This document shows, piece after piece, positions 1 through 7,513 of a stretch of DNA of 13,099 nucleotides (the stretch's first letter is position 1; each line of letters begins with the position of its first letter). Under the pieces are notes generated by a model that saw only the letters and a list, made by a program, of their open reading frames with translations, ran no database searches and was not told the DNA's origin. The position numbers were made by a program, and so were the translations under genes. The DNA comes from JADLEX01 sp964586775 (GTDB lineage Bacteria; Lernaellota; Lernaellaia; JACKCT01). The DNA lies in contig CAZPJD010000272.1 of NCBI GenBank assembly GCA_964586775.1, positions 1-13,099 on the forward strand. Direction: 5' to 3'.

Positions 1-1002
1 CAGCGGGCCGATGATCGCCGCACCGATCTTCCATGCGAGCAGAATGCCGACCACCAGAGCGACGACGGTGGACGCGAGGGCGATCATGGTCGCGCGCTGA
101 TTCGCCGCCTGAACCGCCGGGCCCAGGGCATCCTGACGGTCCTTCATATCCGATTGCATCTCCTCGATCGCCGAAGCGAGTTTCGGACCGACGATGTCGA
201 AATTTTCTTGTGTGATCTTTTCGATTTCCTCGATTTTTGCCGCCATTTCCACCAAGAGTCTGTGGTATTCTTCGGTGCTTCCCATCGTTTCCGCGACTGC
301 TCGTTTCACGTCGGCGCTCAGCAGAGCGGCATCCAGGGCCTTGAGATTTTTTGTCAGACCGGCACCGTGCTCGCGTGCCACGGTCACATTTTTTTCGTCA
401 CCGCCATCCAGATACTTCACGACGTGCAGGCGCATCAGCAGCAGTTCGCGGCGGGCCTCGGCCGCTTGCTTCGTCGCCACGGTGTCACTTCCCAAAGCGA
501 CCGAATCCACGATTTTATTCAGCAATGCCTGGATCGACCCGCCGATGGTCCCCAGTTTTTCGTCATCGGCGTCGCTTTTGATGCGCAGGTCGAAGACCTT
601 ATCCGAACCCCCCTTATACTCGCCCATCATTTTTACGACGGCTTCCAGATCGGCGAGACATTCGTCGCGCAGCGCGCCCGGCGGGATCTCGGCGGAGCAG
701 CGGGTTTTCGCCTCGTCGATGGCCTTTTGGGCATTCTCGAATCGCTCCCCGAACGCCTTCACGTGGGCCTGATCGCCCGTTTCGTTGAAGGTTCGCATCG
801 AAAGCCGAAACGCGAGCGCGCCCGAATCGACGCGGGCGAGCGAGTTGCGGACGCGGGCCGTGCCCCGATAATCGTCGTAACCTTCGCCAGCCTTCTTCAG
901 CCCCCACGCGCCGATGCCCGCCACCAGCACCATCAGCGCCAGCACAACTCCAAAACCCACCTTGATCTTCCTTGCCAGCATCCAGTCGTTGAAGTTGAAC
1001 AT
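1..1002 (-). CDS. Methyl-accepting chemotaxis protein, N-terminal sensor part (runs off the window)
   Basis: Reading leftwards from ATG at 1002, an open frame of 334 codons continues past base 1. It starts MFNFNDWMLARKIK and has a first membrane helix at about residues 14-36. A long, largely helical periplasmic region of about 265 residues follows, rich in Ala, Glu, Lys and Leu with no stop. A second membrane helix lies at about 305-325, ending in AAIIGPL, the usual start of a HAMP domain. This is the layout of a transmembrane chemoreceptor with a helical-bundle (4HB/HBM-like) ligand-binding domain. The HAMP and methyl-accepting signalling domains would lie outside the window. AGGGAG sits 6 bases before the ATG and fixes the start. 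The ligand cannot be read. A sensor histidine kinase with the same N-terminal layout is possible, but the helical domain and the MLARKIKVGF start favour an MCP. Confidence 0.8.
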   Translation of the reverse strand, partial: MFNFNDWMLARKIKVGFGVVLALMVLVAGIGAWGLKKAGEGYDDYRGTARVRNSLARVDSGALAFRLSMRTFNETGDQAHVKAFGERFENAQKAIDEAKTRCSAEIPPGALRDECLADLEAVVKMMGEYKGGSDKVFDLRIKSDADDEKLGTIGGSIQALLNKIVDSVALGSDTVATKQAAEARRELLLMRLHVVKYLDGGDEKNVTVAREHGAGLTKNLKALDAALLSADVKRAVAETMGSTEEYHRLLVEMAAKIEEIEKITQENFDIVGPKLASAIEEMQSDMKDRQDALGPAVQAANQRATMIALASTVVALVVGILLAWKIGAAIIGPL

Positions 1003-1365
1003 GATTGTCTCCCTGGGCCCGGGCACCTGCGTCCCGGATTGAGTTTCCCACTCGAACTTGCTTGGAATCGGGTCGATTCGCCCCGTTACCTGAACGGTTT
1101 ATCGGGGCAGCGCGCAAACTTGTTGAGAAAAATTTTTCGATCGCTCGAAATCCACTTGCAGAGGAAATGTTTCCGAAAGTGGAATATTTTAGATAGCTGA
1201 ATTTCCTAAGTTTGGGAACCGCGCGTTACGTGTGAGAATTTCCGACTCTGCCGACGCCGTTTATTTCAACTTTGGCGAAAAGTCCGAAATGGCGTGAAAA
1301 ATTATGGATCTTCTCTACGCTCTAGTTGGTCGCCGCAGTGCACCAAGGGTTGATTCGGCGTCGCG
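1003..1365. other. Intergenic spacer with nested palindromes
   Basis: This 363-base gap between the chemoreceptor and the end of the sulfate operon is visibly more AT-rich than its surroundings, and I see no convincing gene in it. It holds TCCACTT (1151-1157) paired with AAGTGGA (1177-1183) around an inner GGAAA/TTTCC palindrome (1163-1174). Beside it are a hairpin TTTCGA-TCGC-TCGAAA (1135-1150) and a perfect 12-base palindrome GAAAAATTTTTC (1127-1138). Read leftwards, the TTTCGA hairpin is followed by AATTTTTC, a weak candidate terminator for the sulfate operon. Confidence 0.5.
1083..1125 (-). promoter_or_regulatory. Possible FliA (sigma28)-type promoter of the chemoreceptor gene
   Basis: On the minus strand CCCGATAA (plus 1099-1106) matches 7 of 8 bases of the flagellar-sigma -10 element GCCGATAA, about 100 bases before the MCP start codon. 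The -35 element (TAAA) is poor: at the expected spacing the bases are CAAC, and a better AAGTTT match lies two bases too close. A perfect 5-5-5 inverted repeat (CCGTT-ACCTG-AACGG, 1083-1097) covers the likely start site. MCP genes are commonly FliA targets, which is the reason to note a match this incomplete. Confidence 0.3.
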
Positions 1366-2439
1366 TTAGTTCGCTTCGGCTTTCCCGTCGACGACGAAAA
1401 CCCGCGCGGCGCCTGCAGAGACATAGACGGTATCGCCCTTCGTAAGACCCAGTTGCGCGTGGCGCTCCTGCGTCATCTCCACGTCCGCCGCGCCGCCCCA
1501 TTCACCCGCGAGCTCGACGCGAACCTGTGGTCCCGCCGCGAGAACGCGAACCACCTGCGCGCGAAGAGAAGGACGTCCCACGATCGGTTCAAGCGACACG
1601 TCCATCAGGTGCGGGCGCATGGCGAGCACCACGTCGGCGTCGCCGCCGGGCACGGAAACATCGACGGGCACGTCGCCCACGAAGGCGCGTCCGTTTTCGA
1701 CGCGGCCGTGAAAGATGTTCACGTTGCCGAGGAATCGGTACACGAACAAATCCGCCGGGTGCGCATAGACATCCTCGGGCGTGCCCATTTGCACGATTCG
1801 CCCCTCATTCATCACCACCACGCGGTCGGCCAGCTCGAGCGCCTCTTCCTGGTCGTGCGTGATGAAGACGCTCGTGATGTGCAGCTCGTCGTGCAATCGA
1901 CGCAGCCACTTGCGCAGCTCCTTGCGCACCTTGGCGTCGAGGGCGCCGAATGGCTCGTCGAGCAGCAAAAGCTTGGGTTCCACGGCGAGCGCGCGGGCGA
2001 GGGCGACACGCTGCCGCTGCCCGCCCGAAAGATGGTGCGGGTACTTGTCGGCCAGCCAGTCGATTTGCACGAGACGCAGCAGTTTCATCACGCGCTCGCG
2101 AATCTGCGCGCGGGACGGGCGCTCGGCGCGCGGGCGCACGCGCAGTCCGAAGGCGACGTTTTCGAAGATCGTCATGTGGCGAAAGAGCGCGTAGTGCTGA
2201 AAAACGAAGCCGACCCGTCGCTCCTGCGCGCGGCGCTTGGTCACCTCCTCGCCGTGAAAGAAGATGCGCCCGGCGTCGGGGGCTTCGAGCCCGGCGATCA
2301 CGCGTAGCAGGGTGGTCTTTCCCGATCCCGATGGGCCGAGCAGCGCGACGAGCTCGCCGGAATCGACCTTGAGATCGACGTTGTTGACCGCGCAAAATGC
2401 GCCGAAGGTCTTGGTGATTCCGCGGACCTCGATGCTCAT
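1366..2439 (-). CDS. cysA: Sulfate/thiosulfate ABC importer ATP-binding protein CysA
   Basis: A 357-residue ATPase that powers sulfate/thiosulfate uptake on the inner face of the membrane. All ABC motifs are intact: Walker A GPSGSGKT (35-42), Q-loop Gln81 in FVFQHYALF, signature LSGGQ (137-141), Walker B LLLLDEP (157-163), D-loop GALDA and H-loop His195. The last ~115 residues form a TOBE-type regulatory domain, and total length is close to that of E. coli CysA (365). The HYALFRHMTIFENVAFGL stretch after the Q-loop is typical of CysA. The ATG overlaps the stop of the upstream cysW as ATGA, which fixes the start and implies translational coupling. The open frame continues much further upstream, but only as a shadow of cysW. 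This is the last gene of the operon. Related molybdate or Fe3+ ATPases are the alternative, but the permeases and binding protein settle it. Confidence 0.95.
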   Translation of the reverse strand: MSIEVRGITKTFGAFCAVNNVDLKVDSGELVALLGPSGSGKTTLLRVIAGLEAPDAGRIFFHGEEVTKRRAQERRVGFVFQHYALFRHMTIFENVAFGLRVRPRAERPSRAQIRERVMKLLRLVQIDWLADKYPHHLSGGQRQRVALARALAVEPKLLLLDEPFGALDAKVRKELRKWLRRLHDELHITSVFITHDQEEALELADRVVVMNEGRIVQMGTPEDVYAHPADLFVYRFLGNVNIFHGRVENGRAFVGDVPVDVSVPGGDADVVLAMRPHLMDVSLEPIVGRPSLRAQVVRVLAAGPQVRVELAGEWGGAADVEMTQERHAQLGLTKGDTVYVSAGAARVFVVDGKAEAN

Positions 2440-3329
2440 GCGGCCTCCCCCGCCTCGGCCCGCGTCCGCGTCTCGCGCCGCGTCGCCCATTCGACCAGAC
2501 TCTTGAGCACAAGCGTGGCGAGGGCGAGGAGCGTGAGCAGCGATGCCATCGCGAAGGCGGCGACGAAGTTGTATTCGTTGTAGAGAATCTCGACATGCAG
2601 CGGCATGGTGTTCGTCTGGCCGCGGATGTGGCCGGAGACGACGGACACCGCGCCGAATTCGCCCATCGCGCGGGCGTTGCACAGGATGACGCCGTAGACG
2701 AGACCCCAGCGAATGTTGGGCAGCGTGACGCGCCAAAAGGTGCGCCAACCGCCGGCGCCGAGCACCATCGCCGCCTCTTCCTCCTCCACGCCCTGCGCCT
2801 GCATGAGCGGGATCAGCTCGCGCGCGACGAAGGGAAACGTGACGAAGACCGTGGCGATGACGATGCCGGGCACGGCGAAGAGCAGCTTGATGTCGTGCGC
2901 CGCGAGCCACGGCCCGAGCGCGCCCTGCAACCCGAACAGCAGCACGAAGATAAGGCCCGACACGACCGGCGATACGGCGAAGGGCAAATCGATCAGCGTG
3001 GTCAGCAACGACTTGCCGGGGAATTCGAACTTGGCGATCGCCCACGACGCCGAGACGCCGAAGACGAGGTTCGCGGGCACCGAAATCGCCGCCACCGTGA
3101 GCGTGAGTCGAATGGCCGAGAGCGCGTCGCCGTCGGCGAACGACGAAAAATACGCCTGCCAGCCCTTGCGCAGCGCCCCCGCGAAAACGGCTGCAAGCGG
3201 CGCGACGAGGAAAAGCCCGAGAAACCCGAGCGCCACGGCCAAGAGAATGACGCGGCCCACGGGCGAGCCTTTCGCCAGCTTCGGCGGCGCGGCGATTCGA
3301 GGGATTCTCAAAGCGGGACCGTGGGTCAT
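2436..3329 (-). CDS. cysW: Sulfate ABC importer permease CysW
   Basis: A 297-residue inner-membrane permease with about six transmembrane helices, the first near residues 22-45. The cytoplasmic EAA loop, which docks on the ATPase, is seen in EEEEAAMVLGAGGWRTFWRV followed by LPNI. The motifs KFEFPGK, DLPFAVSPVVSG and ARAMGEFGAVSVVSGHIRG are hallmarks of CysW; the DLPFAVSPVVSGL form distinguishes it from CysT, which has DLPFALPTAVAG. The ATG at 3329 follows GAGGA by 5 bases and lies 7 bases after the cysT stop. A start 60 bases further upstream is open but would overlap cysT and lacks that ribosome site. The stop overlaps the cysA start by 4 bases. It forms a heterodimeric channel with CysT. 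Confidence 0.95.
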   Translation of the reverse strand: MTHGPALRIPRIAAPPKLAKGSPVGRVILLAVALGFLGLFLVAPLAAVFAGALRKGWQAYFSSFADGDALSAIRLTLTVAAISVPANLVFGVSASWAIAKFEFPGKSLLTTLIDLPFAVSPVVSGLIFVLLFGLQGALGPWLAAHDIKLLFAVPGIVIATVFVTFPFVARELIPLMQAQGVEEEEAAMVLGAGGWRTFWRVTLPNIRWGLVYGVILCNARAMGEFGAVSVVSGHIRGQTNTMPLHVEILYNEYNFVAAFAMASLLTLLALATLVLKSLVEWATRRETRTRAEAGEAA

Positions 3330-3336
3330 GGGTTCC

Positions 3337-4167
3337 TCAGACGCTCCTCGTCGACCAATCGCTCCATCGCTGGAGCGCGTTGATGACAAGCAGCAGGGCG
3401 AACGAGACGACGAGCATCACCGCGGCGATGGCCGTCGCCCCCGCGTAGTCGTATTGCTCCAGCTTGGTCATGATGAGCAGCGGTGCGATCTCGGTCTTCA
3501 TCGGCATGTTGCCGGCGATGAAGACGACCGAGCCGTACTCGCCCACCGCCCGCGCGAAGGCGAGCGCGAAGCCCGTCAGCAGCGCGGGGAGCAGGTTGGG
3601 GAAGACGACGCGGACGAAGGTCTGCGCCGGGGTCGCCCCCAGGCTCGCCGCCGCTTCTTCGATCTCGGTGCCCAGGTCCTCGATGATCGGCTGCACCGTG
3701 CGGATGACGAAGGGCAGGCTGATGAACGTGAGCGCGATGGTGATGCCCGCGGGCGTGAACGCGAGCTTGACGCCGAGGGGCTCGAAGAGCGACCCGATCC
3801 ACCCCGTCGGCGCGAGCAGCGTGGTGAGCGCGATGCCCGCGACCGCGGTGGGCAACGCGAATGGCAGATCGACCATCGCGTCCACGACTTTTTTGCCGGG
3901 AAACTCGCAGCGCACCAGCACCCACGCGACCACGAGGCCGAAGACGAGGTTGATCACCGCAGCGACGAACGACGTGCCGAAACTCAGTCGGTACGCCGCG
4001 AGCACGCGCGCCGAGGTGATCGTCTCCCAGAGCGCGGCCCAGCTCATCGAGGCGCTTTTCCAGAAAAGCCCCGCGAGGGGAATCAGCACAACCAGGCAGA
4101 GGTAGAGCACCGTGAAGCCGAGCGTCACGCCGAAGCCGGGAATGATGGTGTGTCGCCTCGTCGCCAC
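3337..4167 (-). CDS. cysT: Sulfate ABC importer permease CysT (CysU)
   Basis: A 276-residue inner-membrane permease, partner of CysW. It has about six membrane helices beginning at residues 12-34. The CysT-type motifs are CEFPGKKVVDAMVDLPFALP, then the EAA loop EEAAASLGATPAQTFVRVVFPNLLPAL, then ARAVGEYGSVVFIAGNMPMKTEI. The last is nearly invariant in sulfate permeases. The start is GTG at 4167, 12 bases after the sbp stop. No upstream in-frame start exists, because the frame closes at the sbp stop codon itself, and the next ATG would delete the first membrane helix. The ribosome site in front of GTG is weak, consistent with translation coupled to sbp. Confidence 0.95.
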   Translation of the reverse strand: MATRRHTIIPGFGVTLGFTVLYLCLVVLIPLAGLFWKSASMSWAALWETITSARVLAAYRLSFGTSFVAAVINLVFGLVVAWVLVRCEFPGKKVVDAMVDLPFALPTAVAGIALTTLLAPTGWIGSLFEPLGVKLAFTPAGITIALTFISLPFVIRTVQPIIEDLGTEIEEAAASLGATPAQTFVRVVFPNLLPALLTGFALAFARAVGEYGSVVFIAGNMPMKTEIAPLLIMTKLEQYDYAGATAIAAVMLVVSFALLLVINALQRWSDWSTRSV

Positions 4168-4179
4168 TTCGCCGCTCGC

Positions 4180-5259
4180 TCAGGGTTGGTAGATCTGGTC
4201 GAAGATCGCGCCGTCGGCGAAGTGCGTCTGCTGGGCTTTGGCCCAGCCGCCGAAGACCTCGTCGATGGTGAACAGCGCGACCTGCGTGAAGGTGCGGCCC
4301 GCCTTGGCGGCGGCGTCCGCGTTGCGCGGGCGGTAGTAGTGCTTCGCCGCGATCTCCTGCCCGGCGTCGGTGTAGAGGTATTCCAGATACGCCTTCGCGA
4401 GTTCGGTCGTGCCGTGCTTGGCTGCGTTCTTGTCCACGACCGCGACGGGCGGTTCGGCGAGGATCGACACCGACGGCGTGACGATCTCGAACTTGTCCGC
4501 GCCCAGCTCATTGACGGCCAGATACGCCTCGTTCTCCCACGCGAGCAGCACGTCGCCGATGTTGCGTTCGACGAACGTGGTGGTGGAGCCGCGCGCGCCC
4601 GAGTCGAGCACGGGGACGTTCTTGAAGATCTTCGTGACCAGCTCGCGCGCCGTCTGGTCGCTGCCGCCCGGTTGACGAAGCGCCCATCCCCACGCGGCCA
4701 GGTAATTCCACCGCGCGCCGCCCGAGGTCTTGGGATTCGGCGTGATGACCGCGATGCCATCCTTCGCCAAGTCGCCCCAGTCTTGGATGCCCTTGGGATT
4801 TCCCTTGCGTACGAGGAAGACGATGGTCGAGGTGTAGGGCGCGGCGTTGTTCGGCAGGCGCGTCTGCCAGTCGGGTGCGATGAGGCCGGACTTGCCCACG
4901 ATCTCGTCGATGTCGTAGGCGAGCGCGAGCGTGACGACGTCGGCCTCGAGGCCGTCGATCACCGCGCGGGCCTGCTTGCCCGATCCGCCGTGCGACTGCT
5001 TGAACTCGACGACCTGCCCCGTCCGCTTCGCCGATTCCGCGGCGAAAACCGTGTTGAAGTCCTGATACAGCTCGCGGGTCGGATCGTACGACACGTTGAG
5101 GAGCGTGACCTTTTCGACCGGCGCGGGCGGGGTCGCGGCGGTACCCGCCGGCGCGCTTCCCGGTGCGGTGGGGGTCGAGGAAGAGCAGGCGGTCAAGAGC
5201 GCGATGGCCGCGACGAACGCGACCAGCACGGCACCACGGCGGACGGCGAACGTGAACAT
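4180..5259 (-). CDS. sbp: Sulfate-binding protein of the ABC importer, lipoprotein form
   Basis: A 359-residue substrate-binding protein that captures sulfate outside the inner membrane and delivers it to CysTW. Family motifs are SYDPTRELYQDFN (57-69), SHGGSGKQ (89-96) and NPKTSGGARWNYLAAW (175-190), the last being the diagnostic Sbp/CysP signature. The N terminus MFTFAVRRGAVLVAFVAAIA ends in lipobox LTAC with Cys25, followed by a Ser/Thr/Pro/Ala-rich linker to about residue 48. The protein should therefore be lipid-anchored, unlike the soluble periplasmic Sbp of E. coli. ATG at 5259 follows GGAGG by 5 bases and places the signal peptide at the very start. A longer frame opening at 5334 would bury the signal peptide behind 25 residues and is rejected. 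First gene of the operon. Sulfate versus thiosulfate preference cannot be read. Confidence 0.94.
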   Translation of the reverse strand: MFTFAVRRGAVLVAFVAAIALLTACSSSTPTAPGSAPAGTAATPPAPVEKVTLLNVSYDPTRELYQDFNTVFAAESAKRTGQVVEFKQSHGGSGKQARAVIDGLEADVVTLALAYDIDEIVGKSGLIAPDWQTRLPNNAAPYTSTIVFLVRKGNPKGIQDWGDLAKDGIAVITPNPKTSGGARWNYLAAWGWALRQPGGSDQTARELVTKIFKNVPVLDSGARGSTTTFVERNIGDVLLAWENEAYLAVNELGADKFEIVTPSVSILAEPPVAVVDKNAAKHGTTELAKAYLEYLYTDAGQEIAAKHYYRPRNADAAAKAGRTFTQVALFTIDEVFGGWAKAQQTHFADGAIFDQIYQP

Positions 5260-5326
5260 GCGATCCTCCCAGGCGATGTCATCAGGCCGCGTAGCGACGA
5301 TCCGGGCATCCGACGCGCGACGCCCT

Positions 5327-5341
5327 TGGACCAACGGTCCA
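5327..5341. promoter_or_regulatory. Perfect inverted repeat at the sbp transcription start
   Basis: TGGACC-AAC-GGTCCA is a perfect 6-base inverted repeat with a 3-base centre. It begins about at +1 of the predicted sbp promoter. It could be an operator half-site pair or a 5'-end stabilising hairpin of the operon mRNA. No known regulator motif is recognised. Confidence 0.35.
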
Positions 5342-5348
5342 TGTCGTC

Positions 5349-5376
5349 CTTATATCATTTATATCCCATAAGTCAA
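5349..5376 (-). promoter_or_regulatory. Sigma70-like promoter of the sulfate operon in an AT-rich island
   Basis: On the minus strand TTGACT (plus 5371-5376) and TATAAG (plus 5349-5354) are separated by 16 bases, giving 5 of 6 matches to each consensus hexamer. The expected transcription start is near 5342, leaving a leader of about 80 bases before sbp. The region stands out as almost pure AT in GC-rich surroundings. TATATC occurs twice on the plus strand at 9-base spacing (5351-5356 and 5360-5365), inside the promoter spacer and -10, where a regulator could bind. Confidence 0.65.
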
Positions 5377-5480
5377 GTATGATTTAAAGACGAACGCGAT
5401 TCGGCGACCCGCCTACCGCTGCCCGTATGCCAACGTGGAGGGAGAGGGGGGACGAAAAGGGCAAGAGAGGGGGAAGGGGC

Positions 5481-6710
5481 ATGGGCGCGGACGGGCGTCG
5501 CGCGGCGCTGCATGTCCGCTTCGATTCGTGCTATGACGGTTGGCGACACTCCCGGGCGGCGAACGTGGTCACACGGCTTCTGAAGCGTTCCGAACAGACG
5601 AAGACGATCCGGCTTCCGGCGGCGGTCGAGGCAGATCAGGTCGTCGGCACGCGGCGCGGGATCAACCCGTGGCTCGACGCGCACCCTTTCGTGTGCGGCT
5701 ACGCGGCGATGGCCGTTTGCGTGGCGCTGATTCTCGCGACGAATCTGACGACCTTCGCGATCTCGTTGCTGTTTCTGTATCTCGTCTCGGATTTTCTGAC
5801 GAACGATCTGCGCCGGCTGGCGCCGTTTTTGCCGAAAGCGCTGCTGTTCTCGATCCTCTACGTCGCCGTGATCGCCCTGATGTTCCTCGTAGCCTACAAC
5901 ATCATCCCCAACGTCCTGCGCCAGGTGCCCGATCTCGCGAGGGACATGCAGGAACAGGCGCTGGCGCTCTTCGCAAAGGCCGACGCGCGATGGGGTCTCA
6001 CGCAGTACGTAAACATCGAGGACGTGCGCGGGCACATCGTGTCGGTCTCGACGGAAGCGCTCGGCGTGGCGGTCGCCAATCTCACGGACGCCTACCACGG
6101 GTTCTTTTTCTTCATCTTCGCGCTTTTCGTGAACCTGCTTTTCTACCACAACCTCGATAAGGTGGACGCCGTTTTCGCGCGACGGCCCGAGAGCCTGATG
6201 GGGTTTTTGTACCGATTCGTGGTGGCGCGCACGCGGTTGTTCTACCACTACTTTAAAAAGGTCATGGGCGGGCAGATCATGATCTCCGCGGTGAACACCG
6301 CGATCTCGACGATCGTGATCTACGGCCTCGGGATGCCCAAGCCCGCGCTGCTCGTGCTCACGGTCTTTTTGTGCGGGCTCTTCCCCATCGTCGGCAATCT
6401 CGTGTCGAACACGATTTTAACCGTCACGGCGCTCGTCGCCATCGGGCCGTGGGCGGCCGCGGTGTGTCTGGGTCTACTCATCGGCATCCACAAGCTCGAG
6501 TACTTCCTGAATTCCAAGATCATCGGCGACATCGTGCACCTGCCGATGGTCGTCACGATTACGGCGCTCATCGTATTCGACGTGCTGATCGGGATTCCGG
6601 GGCTCATCTTGGCGATCCCGATCCTGCTGTTTGGCCGCGACGAGCTGGAGCGGATTCCCGGTCTCGCTCGCGCGCGCGAGGCGGTGGCCGACGCGCCGCC
6701 GGCGGATTGA
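5481..6710 (+). CDS. AI-2E family transporter (PerM/TqsA-like polytopic membrane protein)
   Basis: A 409-residue integral membrane protein with about seven or eight helices (around 70-104, 120-142, 205-223, 265-302, 312-336 and 352-382) and an extramembrane segment at about 145-200 between the early and late helices. The C-terminal half carries the family pattern: GGQIMISAVNTAI, then GLGMPKPALL, then LFPIVGNLVS, then EYFLNSKIIG...VHLP, ending in a Gly/Pro/Ile-rich helix. Members export autoinducer-2 or other small molecules, or act as Na+/H+ antiporters, so the substrate is not predictable. ATG at 5481 is preferred because AGGGGG lies 7 bases upstream. An in-frame ATG at 5427 has no ribosome site and would add 18 charged residues. 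Even from 5481 the ~65-residue cytoplasmic N terminus is longer than usual, so a later start such as GTG 5565 is possible. mscL follows 30 bases downstream. Confidence 0.85.
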   Translation: MGADGRRAALHVRFDSCYDGWRHSRAANVVTRLLKRSEQTKTIRLPAAVEADQVVGTRRGINPWLDAHPFVCGYAAMAVCVALILATNLTTFAISLLFLYLVSDFLTNDLRRLAPFLPKALLFSILYVAVIALMFLVAYNIIPNVLRQVPDLARDMQEQALALFAKADARWGLTQYVNIEDVRGHIVSVSTEALGVAVANLTDAYHGFFFFIFALFVNLLFYHNLDKVDAVFARRPESLMGFLYRFVVARTRLFYHYFKKVMGGQIMISAVNTAISTIVIYGLGMPKPALLVLTVFLCGLFPIVGNLVSNTILTVTALVAIGPWAAAVCLGLLIGIHKLEYFLNSKIIGDIVHLPMVVTITALIVFDVLIGIPGLILAIPILLFGRDELERIPGLARAREAVADAPPAD

Positions 6711-6740
6711 TCGTTCACGCTTTCATCGAAGGGGGAGACC

Positions 6741-7190
6741 ATGCCGATGCTCAAGGAGTTCAAGGATTTCGCGATGCGCGGCAACGTGCTCGACATGGCG
6801 GTCGGCATCATCATCGGTGGGGCGTTCGGCAAGATCGTCACGTCGCTGGTGAGCGACGTCATCATGCCGCCGATCGGCCTGCTGATGGGCAAGGTCGATT
6901 TCTCGAACCTCTACGTCACGCTCATGGAGGGAACGACGGCGGGGCCCTACGCATCGCTCGAGGCCGCCAAGGCCGCGGGCGCGGTGACGATCGCGTGGGG
7001 AACGTTCGCCAACACGATCATCAACTTCGTGATCGTTGCCGCCGCCGTCTTCATGCTCATCCGCTCGGTCAACCGCATGGCGAAAAAAGACGCGCCCAAG
7101 GCCGAACCGACGACGAAGGACTGCCCCTACTGCGCGACCGCGATCCCGATCAAGGCGACGCGCTGCGGGCACTGCACGTCGCAGCTTTAG
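6741..7190 (+). CDS. mscL: Large-conductance mechanosensitive channel MscL with C-terminal zinc ribbon
   Basis: A 149-residue pentameric safety valve of the inner membrane that opens under hypo-osmotic shock. The N-terminal helix KEFKDFAMRGNVLDMAVG and pore helix with GGAFGKIVTSLVSDVIMPPIG (17-47) are nearly identical to the E. coli protein. A periplasmic loop (about 51-83) and second helix (88-109) follow. The usual C-terminal amphipathic bundle is replaced by a basic linker and CPYC-X10-CGHC (Cys128, 131, 142, 145), a short zinc-ribbon-like module ending TSQL. This extension occurs in a subset of MscL proteins. GGGGGAG lies just upstream of ATG 6741, and the AI-2E gene ends 30 bases before, so the two are probably co-transcribed. 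Confidence 0.96.
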   Translation: MPMLKEFKDFAMRGNVLDMAVGIIIGGAFGKIVTSLVSDVIMPPIGLLMGKVDFSNLYVTLMEGTTAGPYASLEAAKAAGAVTIAWGTFANTIINFVIVAAAVFMLIRSVNRMAKKDAPKAEPTTKDCPYCATAIPIKATRCGHCTSQL

Positions 7191-7513
7191 TCAAGTTCGG
7201 GACGGTGACGAATGGTGCTTGGTTTGCGGCTCGCATCGCGACCGCGGTGGGCATTTTCGCGAAATTCGTGACACGGTTTATCGAGTCGCACGACGTTTTT
7301 CAGTCGTTGCGGCGCGACTCCTCGGCGATTCCCGGCGCCCACCGGCGAACTTCGCGACCGCCCCCCGATTGATCGTTGCAATTTGGGATTGGGCGGCTAA
7401 CATCGCACCCGCTTTCGTCCGGCGCGCCGCGCCGGGATTTTCCGCGATTCGCGGAGCTTGCGGAGCGCGCCCCCGCCGCGCGGGCGAGCGCGACCGTTTT
7501 GGGGGAACACACC
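7191..7513. other. Intergenic spacer / structured leader before the lyase gene
   Basis: No gene is supported in these 323 bases. A possible promoter lies at 7376-7403. Between it and the start codon are three close inverted repeats: CCGGCGCG-C-CGCGCCGG (7419-7435), TCCGCG-ATT-CGCGGA (7441-7455) and a GC-rich CCCGC-CGC-GCGGG inside the run 7466-7490. A 10-base palindrome TTTCGCGAAA is at 7255-7264. No TyrR box (TGTAAA-N6-TTTACA) was found, and I see no obvious terminator for mscL. Confidence 0.5.
7376..7403 (+). promoter_or_regulatory. Candidate promoter of the tyrosine phenol-lyase gene
   Basis: TTGCAA (7376-7381) and TAACAT (7398-7403) are separated by 16 bases, each matching 4 of 6 consensus positions, in a locally AT-richer patch. 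The predicted start near 7410 gives a leader of about 104 bases before ATG 7514. The match is moderate. Confidence 0.35.

Noticed and set aside
154..1200. 348-codon plus-strand frame over the chemoreceptor
   Set aside because: The opposite strand gives a coherent membrane-helix-helix-membrane receptor with a good ribosome site; the plus frame has no recognisable features.
1252..1363. 8-base inverted repeat CGACGCCG (1252-1259) and CGGCGTCG (1356-1363) as a terminator of the sulfate operon
   Set aside because: The arms are 96 bases apart and no T-run follows; likely chance in GC-rich DNA.
2440..3045. N-terminal extension of CysA to give a 559-residue protein
   Set aside because: The extra part is an out-of-frame reading of cysW; the ATGA overlap and the motif MSIEVRGITKTFGAF mark the real start at 2439.
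2713..5382. 889-codon open frame on the plus strand
   Set aside because: It is antisense to cysW, cysT and sbp, which have clear families. The translation is Arg/Asp/Glu-rich low complexity, typical of GC-rich shadow frames.
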